Assembly: GCA_026874595.1 (NCBI GenBank)
Contig: CM049316.1
Location: 46,805,695-46,869,694 of the forward strand
Direction of reading: 5' to 3'
DNA length: 64,000 nt
Origin: Sipunculus nudus
Taxonomy: Eukaryota > Annelida > Sipuncula > Golfingiida > Sipunculidae
Shown here: positions 26,575-38,665 of the stretch, in pieces
How the letters are laid out: the number at the start of each line of letters is the position of its first letter
Position numbering within the stretch: position 1 is the stretch's first letter
The notes under the pieces: generated by a model
Databases searched by the model: none
What the model saw: the letters and a program-made list of their open reading frames with translations, nothing else
What the model was told of the DNA's origin: nothing
Made by a program: the position numbers and the translations under genes

Positions 26575-26580
26575 GTAAGT

Positions 26581-27465
26581 AAACCACTTCTTCTTATATT
26601 TGTTTTCTTTTGAAGCCAAGTAATTTTCTATAATTTTTTTTTCATTTTTCTTTTATGAAATCACCAATAGATTTCTTGGAATCAAGTTTAGTTATAAATG
26701 CAATATTATACCAGAAAAATAATAACATAACATAATTTCAAATCATCATTTGGTATCTCTTAAGATATTTCAAATCATCATTTGGTATCTATAAAGATAT
26801 TCAGTTTAACAAATCATAAATCTATCTTTATAAGAAAGTGTTATGAGATGAACTTATGTGTCTGTGCATACTAGAATAAATTAGAATGTTCCATCATCAC
26901 TTATGTGTGTGCAGAAATTATATGGTGATACGTTCATCTATATTATTATCTTTTCCTCATAATGCATACTTTTGTTGTGAATATAAATCAAATCCAAATT
27001 AAGGTATATCCACCCCACTGAATACTTCTATTGTTAAAACAATATATATCAAGTGAAATTATAAGTCTTATCTGTGATTCTTCTTTATGAGGTTAACAGT
27101 TGAAGCATTGAAAAGGAAAAAGTTTAAATCTGACGACCAACTTACACAAAGTAGTAAAAATTCTTAGCAAAAACTCTGTAGTAGCCTCTTGCACTTGCTG
27201 GGTGGAATTTTGTGACAAAAATTTGACTTCAGAGAATAGGTTTGTGAGAAAAAAACAGGTTGTTGACACCTGTCTCCACTGAAATAATACTGAGGCAGAT
27301 TGCACCTATCAGTCTAGTTGTCAGATGGACAGTTATTTCAGATACATGATTAAGCAGCTCTCTGCGAAGCTGTCACCTACTTTGAAGCGCTGCATAGCAT
27401 GCCATATTATGTCATGTGAAATGTATTCACATTCTGTCATGTTTGTATGTTCTGATCTATCAGTT
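26581..27465. other. AT-rich sequence with one short direct repeat
   Basis: TCAAATCATCATTTGGTATC occurs twice at about 26735-26795, spaced about 34 bp. Nothing else is supported. Confidence 0.6.
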
Positions 27466-29310
27466 GTGCCCACACTCAGTAGATGGTCTCACACACATCT
27501 ACCAGATATACCCTCACTCAGTAGATGGACTCACACATATCTACCAGATAAACCCACACACAGAAGACCACACTGCCCACATGCAGTAGATGGACTCAAA
27601 TACATTTAGCAGATATACCCACACTCAGTAGATGGTCTCCCACATATCTGCCAGATATGCCCACAGTCAGTAGATGGACTCTCACACATCTACCAGACGT
27701 GCCCACACTCAGTAGATGGACTCACACACTTCTACCAGATATGCCTACAGTCAGTAGATGGACTCTCACACATCAGGTGATGTGCCCACATGCAGTAGAT
27801 GGACTTGCACATATCTAGCAGATATACCCACACTCAGTGGATGGACTTGCACACATCTACCATATATGCCCACAGTCAGTGGATAAACTCACACACATCT
27901 ACCAGACGTGCCCACACTCAGTAGATGGACTCACACACTTCTACCAGATATGCCCACAGTCAGTAGATGGACTCTCACAAATAGGTGATGTGCCCACATA
28001 CAGTAGATGGACTTGCACACATCTAGCAGATATACCCACAGTCAGTAGATGGACTCGCACACATCTAGCAGATATACCCACACTAAGTAGATGGACTCAC
28101 ACACATCTACCAGACATGTCCACAGTCAGTAGATGGACTCACACACATCAACCAGATATGCCTTCAGTCAGTAGATGGACTCACACATATCTACCAGACA
28201 TGCCCACAGTCAGTAGATGGACTCTCACACATCTACCTGACATGCCCACAGTCAGTAGATGGACTCACACACATCTAACAGATATGCCTACAGTCAGTAC
28301 ATGGACTCACACATATCTACCAGACAGGCCCACAGTCAGTAGATGGACTCTCACATATCTACCAGACAGACCCACACTCAGTAGATTGACTCACACATTT
28401 ACCTGACATGACCACAATCACTAGATGGACTCACACACATCTACCAGATATGCCCACAGTCACTAGATGGACTCACACCCATCCAACAGGTATGCCTACA
28501 GTCAGTAGATGGACTCACACCTATCTACCAGACAGGACCATAGTCAGTAGATGGACTCCCACACATCTACCAGACATGCCAACAGTCAGTAGATGGACTC
28601 TCACACATCAGGTGATGTACCCAAATGCAGTAGATGGACTGTCACACATCTACCAGATATGCCAACATTCAGGAGATTGACTCGCACACATTTACCAGAT
28701 AAACCCACTCTCAGTGGATGGTCTCTCACACATCAGATGATGTGCCAACAATTAGTAGATGGACTCACACATATCTACCAGACAGGCCCACAGTAAGTAG
28801 ATGGACACACACACATCAGGTGATGTGCCCTAAGTAAGTAGAAGGACACACACACATCTACCAAATATACCCACACTTAGTAGATGGACTCACACACATC
28901 TACCAGATATACCCACACTTAGTATATGGACTCACACACATCTACCAGATATAGCCACACTTTGTGGTTGGACTCACACACATCAGGTGATGTGCCCACA
29001 TGCAGTAGATGAACTCACACACATCTACCAAATATACCCACACTTAGTAGATGGACTCACACACATCTACCAGATATACCCACACTTAGTAGATGGACTC
29101 ACATACATCTACCAGATATACCCACACTTAGTGGTTGGACTCGCACACATCAGGTGATGTGCCCACATGCAGTAGATGGACTCACACACATGTACCAAAT
29201 ATACCCACACTTAGTAGATGGACTCACACAAATCTACCAGATATAGCCACACTTAGTGGTTCGACCGTCACACATCAGGTGATATGCTAACACTCAGTAG
29301 ATGGACTCAC
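27466..29310. repeat. Minisatellite array, 42-bp unit with internal inverted repeat
   Basis: About 44 copies of a 42-bp unit (GTAGATGG at 28087 and 28129). Each typical unit holds GTAGATG, then about ten bases, then CATCTAC, a 7-bp inverted repeat. A variant unit replaces the second arm with CATCAGGTGATG, itself an inverted repeat. Near the right end the variant recurs with the same neighbours at 28981 and 29148, a higher-order unit of about 167 bp. Since 42 is a multiple of three, one plus frame stays open over long stretches (27837-28406 and 28408-28680), giving a 14-residue peptide repeat of the type VSRWTHTHLPDMPT. The frame breaks wherever a variant unit changes length, so I do not call it a gene. 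Confidence 0.95.
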
Positions 29311-29480
29311 TTATGCACAGGAACTGGCTTCACACAAAACACTTAACAGAGTAGCCCACATTTTAGCAGATGAATATACATGAATTTCTCATGTTTGAAA
29401 AATGGGTAGAATCATGTTTAGCACAATACTTATGACAAAATTAGTGACCGTTCGTTAGTGTCTTTGTGATTGAGTTCAGC

Positions 29481-29681
29481 TCTCTGGACTGGCTGGTCTC
29501 TGCTGCTGGGGCCAGTGTTGGTGTGTGGCTCACTCAGGGCTCTGTGGGTTTGGATGCTGTAGCTTTCCTCATCACCTCTATTGGCTTCCTGCTTGGCTTG
29601 GTGGCATCACATCTATTGGCTCATTCAAAATTACACTTAAGGAGCACACAGAGTTCGAGTCTTGACTACAGCAACCTGTAG
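29481..29681 (+). CDS. Possible terminal exon encoding a hydrophobic C-terminus
   Basis: An acceptor-like GAGTTCAG ends at 29480 after a T-rich but weak tract. The following 201 bp are open to a TAG at 29679-29681 and are about 55% GC in the first part, far above the surroundings. The peptide begins SLDWLVSAAGASVGVWLT. It has a likely membrane segment (LDAVAFLITSIGFLLGLVAS) of about 20 residues, followed by a polar, serine-rich tail ending SSSLDYSNL. This would suit the cytoplasmic tail of a membrane protein, but I recognise no family and found no upstream exon. A GC-rich regulatory island with an accidental open frame is the main alternative. It lies just right of the 42-bp array. Confidence 0.28.
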   Translation, partial: SLDWLVSAAGASVGVWLTQGSVGLDAVAFLITSIGFLLGLVASHLLAHSKLHLRSTQSSSLDYSNL

Positions 29682-30150
29682 CTGCTGGATAAAGCTAAAA
29701 CCTCTTCAGTAAGACAATACAGTTTTTCATTATTTAATCATTCTCATAATCTTTCAGGAATGGACATTGTTTTCTTTAAGAGGTGATTTAAATTTATACT
29801 TTATTCTATAAGAACGTAGGTCTTTTTACTCATAATGCTCCAGGCCTTGCATCTTTGCCCCCTTTTGAAAATTACAGTTACAGTTAGATATACAATTTTT
29901 CTTTGAATTATCAAATATAGTGAGTTCCTCAAAATGGTTATGCTTCAAAACATGCAGCTTTTGAGTCAGTGAGTCTCTGATGGAAGGTAAAGCTGTTTTA
30001 GTGTAACATTTGATCTGAGTACCAGAGAGCCCCAAATTGTACCACCATGTAGTAAAGGACATAAAACCCCACTGGACACACAGTACAGCCATGAAAATAG
30101 CCATACAAAGGTTTTCCTGACAGAATATCATTCAGGAGACCCCCCATTCT
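29682..30150. other. AT-rich sequence without supported features
   Basis: No polyadenylation signal of clear strength follows the candidate exon. No other feature was recognised. Confidence 0.5.
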
Positions 30151-30500
30151 TTAATGTGCGTGTAAAAAAAGTGGCCGGGGCATAGTGATGAGGTGGACCT
30201 GGCAGAAGCTCTGACATTTGCCGTCATTCCTGCCCACCCCATCACTCATGTCTTCTCCAGCTTATGTAATATTGCATGCAATGTCATCAAATTGATAGAT
30301 GATAAGGAAGGGTCTGCCAAATATTTTCCCCGGAGGGACACTGCCCTGCTCAGACTTATGGATCCTCTTGGGTCCTATTCATCCATCTTTTTCAGTGGTT
30401 GGAGGAAGCGGTTGTAGACGGGTCTGCTCATTGGGGAAACTTCTCCTCGTGGGAGATTTGTGTTCAGGAAGAAAAGAGATTAGTTTGGTTTATAGTACAC
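30150..30500. promoter_or_regulatory. Small candidate regulatory island
   Basis: GC-richer, repeat-free patch. Two overlapping plus frames (30193-30417 and 30299-30526) in different registers suggest accidental openness rather than coding. Confidence 0.22.
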
Positions 30501-31500
30501 AGTCAGAGATTGCTATAATCTCTTAAGAAAAACTCTTTGTACCAGCAGGCCCATCCTGTACCTGGCTACCAGAACGTCCTTTTATCGTAAGGGTAACATT
30601 ACTATTTCTTCTCAGTTCATTGGGATTTCTTTATCACAAGTTCCAAACAGATTTCAAAGCGAGTTCTTCTAAGGTTTACCTGGATACTTTTATCTATGAC
30701 CAGTTGATTTTTCAGGTATTAATGAACTGTCATATTAAAATTTATTTTTAACCCTTGACTTTTAACCAGTTTATCAAATGGCAATTTAAAGAAAATTAAA
30801 TGTTACTTTTTTTGTAGAAAGAATTTGCACAAGTGTAAAATCACTCAGGGACAAGATATTAGTTGGTCAAATATACATTACTTGAGATCTAAATAAAGTC
30901 TCCATTCATGTAAGTTGCCAATAAACTCATTTTTCATGAGTTCTCAGAGCATTTTATATCATTTGTCATCAGTCCATTGGGAGACAGTTAAAAAGGGTTT
31001 ATTTTTTAAGCATTTATTGCATAAAACTGTTATTGGTTATCTTGTATATGCCTGCCTCACAAAAGCATCATATACAAGCCATGATATATCTAACATGAGC
31101 CATCCTGCAAGACCCCCAAGAATAATCTGTCCCTAACTCGATCCATTCTGCAGAAAAGCAAAAGACTTTATTTGTCTCTAAACCAACTACAGAAACTTTG
31201 AGCATGTCATGGATATGTAACCCAAGTACATCAGTATGAAACCTGTAAGACATTATAAAACAGTAAATACAACCAGAAATCTGCAAAGACATCAAGCATA
31301 AAACCTGTATGTAAGATAGCTTTTTCCATCTCTAGCTAATTTTCATAGAACTTTGTCTCTTTTTTTACTCTCTATCCAATCACAAAAAAGCCACTCTCAC
31401 TGCCACCCCCTACCAGAAATGTGGCCCAGCTCAGCTACAGAAAACAGCATGAAATATACCTGTGATTTTTTTTCTAGTGATTCTTTTTCATTCTGTTCCT
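30501..31500. other. Unique sequence without supported features
   Basis: AT-rich. No repeat or exon recognised. Confidence 0.5.
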
Positions 31501-31504
31501 AACC

Positions 31505-32205
31505 CACTTGCACTAGATCCCTTGAGGTTGATGCATCTCTGTTTTACACCCACTTGAAGGAAATCCCATGGAGCACAACCACATTTGTTCCAAATGCACC
31601 TTCATCCCAAGAGGATATAATCTACGGTAGCTGCCTCTGTTCCAAATCTGCCTGCGATAGATCCTAAGAGGATCATCTGTCTCTGATCCAAACCCATCTG
31701 CAGTAAATCCCAAAAGGATCAGCTGTATGTATTCCAAATTCACCTGCAGTTGTTCCCGAGAGGAACATTTGTCCCCGTTCCAAATCTGCCTGCAGTAGAT
31801 CCAAGGAGGACCTGCCTGTTTCAGACCCAGCTGCAAAAGATCCCAAGAGGATCAGCTGTCTCTGTTTCAAACCAAGCTGCAGTAAATCCCGGTAGGATCA
31901 TCTGTCTCCAATATAAATCCACTGCAGTAGATCTCACAAGGATAATCCATCTCTGTCTCAAACCCAGCTGCAGTACATCCCAGGAGGACCATCCGTCTGT
32001 TCCAAATCCTCCTGCAGTAGATCCCAAGAGATCAACTGTCTCTGTTCCAAATCTGCCTGCAATAAATCTCAAGAGGATCACCTGTCTCTAATCCAAATCC
32101 TTTTAAAAATAGATCCCAAAAGCACTATCTGTCTCTGTTCCAATCTGTCTGCTGTAATCCTGAAAGGATAATCTGTCTCTGTTCCAAATCCATCTCCTGT
32201 AGATT
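31505..32205. repeat. Minisatellite array, about 46-bp unit
   Basis: About 15 diverged copies. CTGCAGTA-like starts fall at 31790, 31831, 31877, 31922, 31968 and 32012, mostly 44-46 bp apart. The unit includes GATCC-CAAGA-GGATC, a 5-bp stem with a 5-base loop, and TCTGTCTCTGTTCCAAATC. The open frames on both strands here (31513-32091) are repeat by-products with repeated PAVDP- and LLGF-like words. Confidence 0.92.
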
Positions 32206-33500
32206 ACAGTCAAAACCAAGTGCTAGATTTCTATGGTTAAATATTTAAGATAATTTAATTTTTACATCTCTATTATGCCACATAGGATCTTATTGTATGT
32301 GCCCTAACCCCTATTATGAAACCCCAGCATTTAAATCATTTTTAAAACATCTGATAAACAAATTGCACTCTGTTCCATCTTCCTTCTAATTTTATTTTAA
32401 TGTTAAAAATACATAAGTTCTGTAGCATTAATGTCGGTTGGTCCATAAAGCATTAAATTTTAATGAAATTGTGTTGTTAAGTCCAGTAACACCTTCAACA
32501 TTTTTAGTGTTAGATTTGTACCCCTTAACACCATCAAGAAATTAATCCCCAACATGCACTGAACTACAGTGCACACTAGTGAAGTAAAATAGTGAAAGCT
32601 TCAAAATATAGGTAGCTTAGATTCTGTGTATGTGTTTTATTTTAAATAAAAGTGTCAACTGCACAACCAGGGTATGGTTTAATTATATTCAGTGATGTTA
32701 ATTAGGTCCCCTTAGCACTTAAGTAAATATTTTGTCAACTGAACTGCATTTGTGGTCCAGTTAGATGCCGTACTGGGAAGCATAATAATACACTAGTCGT
32801 TTGTGGAGTTCTCTTTGTTGTATAATTAACCAATTCTTTTAACTTTTGTGCTTAATCTGCCCTGATAACACCTCACTGAGGTAACTTGTGTAAGTTTGTA
32901 TTTATAAAAACTTCAATAATGTAGTCATGCAGTGACTGATCATTTCAACTGTAGTTTATGTCTAATCCCATATCTTAGAGAGTAGCAATAATTACTTAGT
33001 CTGTCTGTCTTATTTTCTTTCATCTGTGCTTCCCAGAATATTTTTCAATTCTTTTTCATTGGATACATAATTAAAAAAACAAATGTTGTAAAATTTATCC
33101 ATTCTTTTATACATGGTAGTATTTGTATATTGAAGAATTAGTAGTTGAATACACAGAGGTTAGGTCAATGTACTTGATGAAACGAGAGTTTGTTCATTCA
33201 GAATATGCCTAACTACTCTTCTCATTGCTCATTCTATCCTCCACTATGTGGTGTTCAAATGCATATGGTCACATTCTCAATGAGTTATGGACAGTCATTT
33301 TAATCCATCGTCAACAAGATGGCTTTTAAATTTTCCTGTGCAGCAACACAAATATTGTTACTGAGTTTCCTTAGTTTAATTCTTAAAATAGTATAAATTT
33401 ATCACATTGAATTTGAGGGCATAAAGGACTTGTTCAGTAGACAATTAGGGGTGCCTGTGGAGTCAAAAAATTGATATATTTGTGACAAATCAGCTTGTTA
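32206..33500. other. AT-rich sequence without supported features
   Basis: No gene or repeat supported. Confidence 0.5.
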
Positions 33501-34220
33501 TACTCTAAGAGCCACTGTTTTATTTCACATGAAGGCGGCCATAATTCTAACATGTCAACAAGTCGTAGCCCACACGGACTAGTAAATGACAGGATTATGA
33601 TGACCTTTATTTTCCTCCATGTCCATACCTAGCATCCTTAATGTGGCTGAGGGCTCGTAAAGAAAATAAAGTTATTACACAATAAGAGAGCATTTCTAGG
33701 TGTATTTTTCCGTTTTTGGTACCCTGGGTTTGTCGTTTAACTGGCCCCATGACAGCTACTAAACACTGAGGGCACAGCCTTGCATGAGACTTGGAGCACT
33801 GTAATAGTCATATGAAGATGGTGAGTGACACATGAGGTGCTATGTCAGGCTCAGTTATGTTTCATTCATTCCTGTTTTTCCAATCAAAAGGTCTTAATTG
33901 CTGCAGGTTCTGTCCTTGGATTTCCTGCTTGCTGGCCCTGATGGCAGATTCATGAACCCTTAAGGCTGGCTTATGAAGGTGGCTGTCTCCCGCTGAACCT
34001 GGCTGTATGATGTATGGCACTGCCATGTTATGAGGAGAAACACCATTATGAATACATCTATTGGTTAAGTGCCCGGAGATGACTGACAGAGGGATTTCCA
34101 CTGCAGTTCTTGCCGTCTCTTCTGTTTTTATGATATCCTCACAGGCTTGCTCTGGTGGCCTTTTATCATGGCTAGGTTTGAATCATCCTGGGGATGAATG
34201 CAGACAACTTGATCCATTTT
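33500..34220. promoter_or_regulatory. Candidate regulatory island
   Basis: GC-richer and repeat-free. The densest part is 33700-34150, with several TGACAG or CTGTCA words of the kind bound by TALE homeodomain proteins (inference). The 79-codon minus frame at 33862-34101 lacks splice support. Confidence 0.28.
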
Positions 34221-34744
34221 GATACTCACAGAAGAATACCATTAGATTACCATTATTTTACCTGTTCTTCATGAAATACAGGGAATATCACATTCTAGAT
34301 GCCATCCCAAGTCATCCATCTCAAACAATGAACTAGGGAAGCAGCTTCAAGTGAACTCAAATCTTATCATCACTTATAAAAAGTAGGGGACCTCATACAT
34401 CTCAACCTCAAGTTTTGTTTTCTTTTCCTTAACATGTACTTTGTTTTTATGAGAGAAAATGGTCTGCTTTGATCAAAAAAGGTAACACTACAGTATTCCC
34501 CACAAAACCATCAATCAACATATGATTCAATTATTCAGTTTGATCTATGTGGACATGTCTTTGATAGGCACATAACTCACTGATATACATTTACATGTAC
34601 TCAATTTTACTGTAGTGTCTGCATACACACATAGATGTATATCCAAAATGTATATGTACTGTGCAATATTAAGGTAACACAAAAATACTAAGTATCTAGA
34701 CTTGACTTAGTGTTAATGGACTTTTTTCTTAAATTTTTTCCTTA
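34221..34744. other. AT-rich sequence without supported features
   Basis: Nothing recognised. Confidence 0.5.
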
Positions 34745-35770
34745 AACCTAAAGCAAGATACCAGCTGTACACAACCTGTATACAGATGGTTTAGGCATAT
34801 GTTTTTTCCAGATGTACATAACCAGCTGAACACCACCTGCATGCAGATGACCTAGGCTTTTGGTATTCCAAATGTACATAATCAACTGTACACCAGTGCA
34901 ATCAGACATAATCAGCTGTACACCACCTGCATGTCAGACATAGCCAGCTGTACCCCACCTGTGGTCAGACATAATCAGCTGTATATCACCTGCAGTCAGA
35001 CATAATCAGTTGTACACCCTTGCAGTCAGACATAACCGACTCAACACCACCTGCAGTCAGACATAATAAGCTGTACACCACCTGAAGTCAGACATAACCA
35101 GCTGTACACCCCTGCTTTTAGACATAACCAGCTTTACACCAACTGCAGTCAGATATAACCAGTTGTACACCACCTGCAGTCAGACAAAATCAGCTGTACA
35201 TTACCTGCAGTCAGACATAATCAGCTGTACACCAACTGCAGTCAGACATAATCAGCTGTACACCCCTGCTTTCAGACATAACCAGCTGTATACCAACTGC
35301 AGTCAGACATAATAAGCTGTGCACCACCTGCAGTCAGACATGATCAGCTGTACTCCACTTGCAGTCAGACAATAAGCTGTACCCCATCTGCACATCAGGT
35401 ATAACCAGCTGTACACCACCTGCACATCAGACATAACCAGCTATACACCACCTGCATGTCAGACATAACCAGTTGTACACCACCTGTGGTCAGACATAAT
35501 CAGCTGTACATGACCTGCAGTCAGACATAATCAGTTGTACACCCTTGCAGTCAGACATAACCGGCTCAACACCACCTGCAGTCAGATATAATAAGCTGTA
35601 CACCACCTGCAGTCAGTCATTATCAGCTGTACACCACCTGCAGTCAGACATAATCAGCTGTAACCCACCTGCAGTCAGACATAATCAGCTGTACACCACC
35701 TGCAGTCAGACATAATCAGCTGTACACCACCTGCAGTCAGACATAACTAGCTGTATACCACCTACAGTAG
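34745..35770. repeat. Minisatellite array, 31-bp unit carrying two E-boxes
   Basis: About 33 copies of a 31-bp unit (CAGTCAG at 35641 and 35672). The consensus unit holds CAGCTG, five bases, then CACCTG, then CAGTCAGACATAAT. A block with unusual members (CCTGCATGTC, then a CTTGCAG variant, then a CAACACC variant) occurs at 34926 and again at 35451, 525 bp apart (about 17 units). This shows block duplication inside the array. Confidence 0.95.
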
Positions 35771-35882
35771 GCTGACCTTGGCAATCAGCATTCTAGAACT
35801 ACATGATATATTGATGAAATAGTAAGGACTTAAAAATGAAATGTTGTTTTATGTTGAAATATTCCATGTTTATCAAGTTTAT

Positions 35883-35887
<5 letters not shown>

Positions 35888-35932
<45 letters not shown>
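35888..35932. repeat. (TA)n microsatellite
   Basis: About 22 uninterrupted TA copies. Confidence 0.95.
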
Positions 35933-35934
<2 letters not shown>

Positions 35935-36119
35935 GGCATTATTTAAGACTTTTTACCAAGCAGGTACATTTTATAAGTACTTCATGTAAGTTAATCAATC
36001 TCTTCTTTGACATTACCAAAAAAAAACAATTTTTTACATTTAACAATTAATGAATATCACATATTTTAATCTTGACAGCAGTCAATAAATGGTCATGATA
36101 GAAGCAGTCATGTTTGATA

Positions 36120-37280
36120 TCAGTAATACTATCTCCACATTACTTTGATAAATGGACTTCTGTATATAGACTGTGATGAGTGGGAGGAGGGCTCACCAGC
36201 AATCACTGTAGCTCTCTGGCCAGCCCCGCTGTTAATCTGTAACAGACAGGGGATTTACAGCGCTGTTTGTTTCTGCCTCCCCCAAGACTTGGCCTGCCTG
36301 TTAACCTTCTGCATAAGGGTTATAATCTTGGCAACTTGCTTGCTGCACATGAAATAATTTGGCCCCAGCAGTCATTGGGGTTAAGGAGGCCAGGACAATC
36401 AGCCATAGATGATGAGGTGCTATTATTGTCAGATTATTGACGCGAGGCCCGGCCATCAATGCCCAGCCACTCCACCATCTCATGTCCAATTTCCCCTGTC
36501 ACTTGCCTCCAATGAACATTAAATTATGATATCCTTATTCATAACAGGCGTCTTAATCACAGGACGCTAATAGCTTGGAGATGCTGCGCTAAGCCGTCCT
36601 GGCTCAGATGAGCTGCAAATGTAGGCATTAATACGAGTCAGTGAGCGTAGAAATTGGACAGAAATGCAATTTTCGAGGATGGCATGCAAAATCGTAGAGT
36701 GGAGAGCTATTACACCTGATTTCAGGGCCCGGTCTAACATTGATCTTTAATCAACAGACGACCCCAACATGCATATATATGGACGAAATGGATGGGCCTG
36801 ACACATGTGAAATTCATGGCATTTACAATGTGTATCTCCGCGATGGGCCACACACCTGATTAGCTTAAGTGAGACACAGGATGGAATTGCAGCTTCTGCT
36901 CGACTGAAGCTGGTGATCGGCACCAAGCTACTCTCCACTCAGAGCCTACAGTGAGACCTCCAACACCCGCTGAATCTGGCCAACCCATCTTTTTCTTACT
37001 GGAAGGATGATGAGGGGAAAAAATCTTTTCTTTGTTGTCTGGGTGCATTGATCCTTGCCACTGTTTGAGAGCTAGTTATGGACCTGATACATGACAACAT
37101 TGCAGATAACCCCAGCTCTCACAATCAGTGGACACCAAGACCTTGTAAACAGCATAACAGCACTAGATTTAATCAAATCAGACAGCCCTGCTCAGACACA
37201 TTCATACTGTAAACAAATTACTGAAACAAGAAAAAACACAATACACAGATTTTATGTGGGCTCCATGAAATGACATTGTC
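36120..37280. promoter_or_regulatory. Candidate regulatory island
   Basis: About 1.1 kb, one of the clearest islands: GC-richer, CpG-containing (GACGCGAGGCCCGGCC near 36438) and free of repeats. Open frames occur on both strands without splice context. Consistent with a cluster of conserved non-coding elements. Confidence 0.35.
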
Positions 37281-37789
37281 AACAAAACATCATTATAAAA
37301 CACATGATGACGAATCCATTTTATCTCTTATATATACAACCATGAACAGAAGAACAGTTGTCTCATATTACTTAAAGTTTGCAAACTGCTAATTTACTAT
37401 TTATAAGTCTTAATTTCACATGTCACTTATTTTTCATCTCCACTGCCAATCATTTTTTTCTGTAAAAGACAGATTATTATGAAAATATAAAAGGCTATAA
37501 GTAACAATAAACTGAATGAACTGAAAAATATCATATTTGATGCCAGGTTCTCTTGAAACACAAGTAAAAACAAGCAAGTCATGTTTGTTGTTCATATATA
37601 TAGAGAATTGTTTTATTCATTTCACTTTTTATGTTTAATGCATATTTCATTTTTTCTCTATACAGTAATATATTTAGCAAACACTCAAATCTGCCTTTAA
37701 AAAATTTATCAATGCTCTGACATTCAGACCATTATATACCATAAATGGCTTACATTTTATTAGTAAATATCCATAACCCCTGTCTGGTT
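37281..37789. other. AT-rich sequence without supported features
   Basis: Nothing recognised. Confidence 0.5.
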
Positions 37790-38665
37790 CTAATCATAAT
37801 TACTTTATGCTAGTATAAAATATTCATGTTCTGATTATAATGAGGCTGTGCCAGTATAAGATATTCATGTTCTTATTATAATTAAGCTGTGCCAGTATAA
37901 GATATTCATGTTCTGATTATAATAAGGCTATGTCAGTATAAAATTTTCATATTCTTATCATAACCAGTATGTAAGATATTCATGTTCTGATTATAATAAG
38001 ACTGTTCCAGTATAAGATATTCATGTTCTGATAATAATTAGGCTGTGCCAGTATATGATATTCATGTTCTTCTTGTAATTAGGCTGTGCCAGTATAAGAT
38101 ATTCATGTTCTGATTATAATTAAGCTGTGCCAGTATAAGATATTCATGTTCTGATTATAATTAGGCTGTTCCAGTATAAGATATTCATGTTCTGATCATA
38201 ATTAGGCTGTGCCAGTATAAGATATTCATGTTCTGATCATAATTAGGCTGTTCCAGTATAAGATATTCATGTTCTGAGCATATTAAGGCTGTACCAGTTT
38301 AAGATATTCATGTTTTGATTGTTATTAGGCTGTACCAGTTTAAGATATTCATCTTCTGATCATAATTAGGCTGTGCCAGTATAAGATATTTGTGTTCTGA
38401 TTATAATTAGGCTATGTCAGTATAAGATTTTCATGTTCTTATTATAACCAGTATATAAGATATTCATGTACTGATTATAATTAGGCTGTGCCAGTATAAG
38501 ATATTCATGTTCTGATCATAATTAGGCTGTGCCAGTATAAGATATTTGTGTTCTGATTATAATTAGGCTATGTCAGTATAAGATTTTCATGTTCTTATTA
38601 TAACCAGTATATAAGATATTCATGTTCTGGTCATAATGAGGCTGTGTCAGTATAAGATATTCATA
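37790..38665. repeat. Minisatellite array, 41-bp unit
   Basis: About 21 copies of a 41-bp unit (TTCATGTTCTGATTATAATT at 38102 and 38143), containing AGATATTCATG, a TAATTA homeodomain-like core and GGCTGTGCC. A short variant with TATGTCAGTATAAGATTTTC followed by a truncated unit (ATAACCAGTAT) recurs near 37930, 38412 and 38570, so a two-unit block has been copied. Confidence 0.95.

Noticed and set aside
27837-28680. 189- and 90-codon plus-strand frames
   Set aside because: They come from the 42-bp unit (a multiple of three). They have no proper start or splice context and are broken by unit-length variants.
29600-29670. Possible tRNA (GAGTTCGAGTCTT resembles a B box)
   Set aside because: No matching A box, acceptor stem or anticodon arm could be found around it.
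30193-30526. Two overlapping plus frames of about 75 codons
   Set aside because: They are in different registers, have no recognisable domain and no splice context.
31513-32091. Frames of 86-113 codons on both strands
   Set aside because: By-products of the 46-bp array; openness on both strands is not a coding signature.
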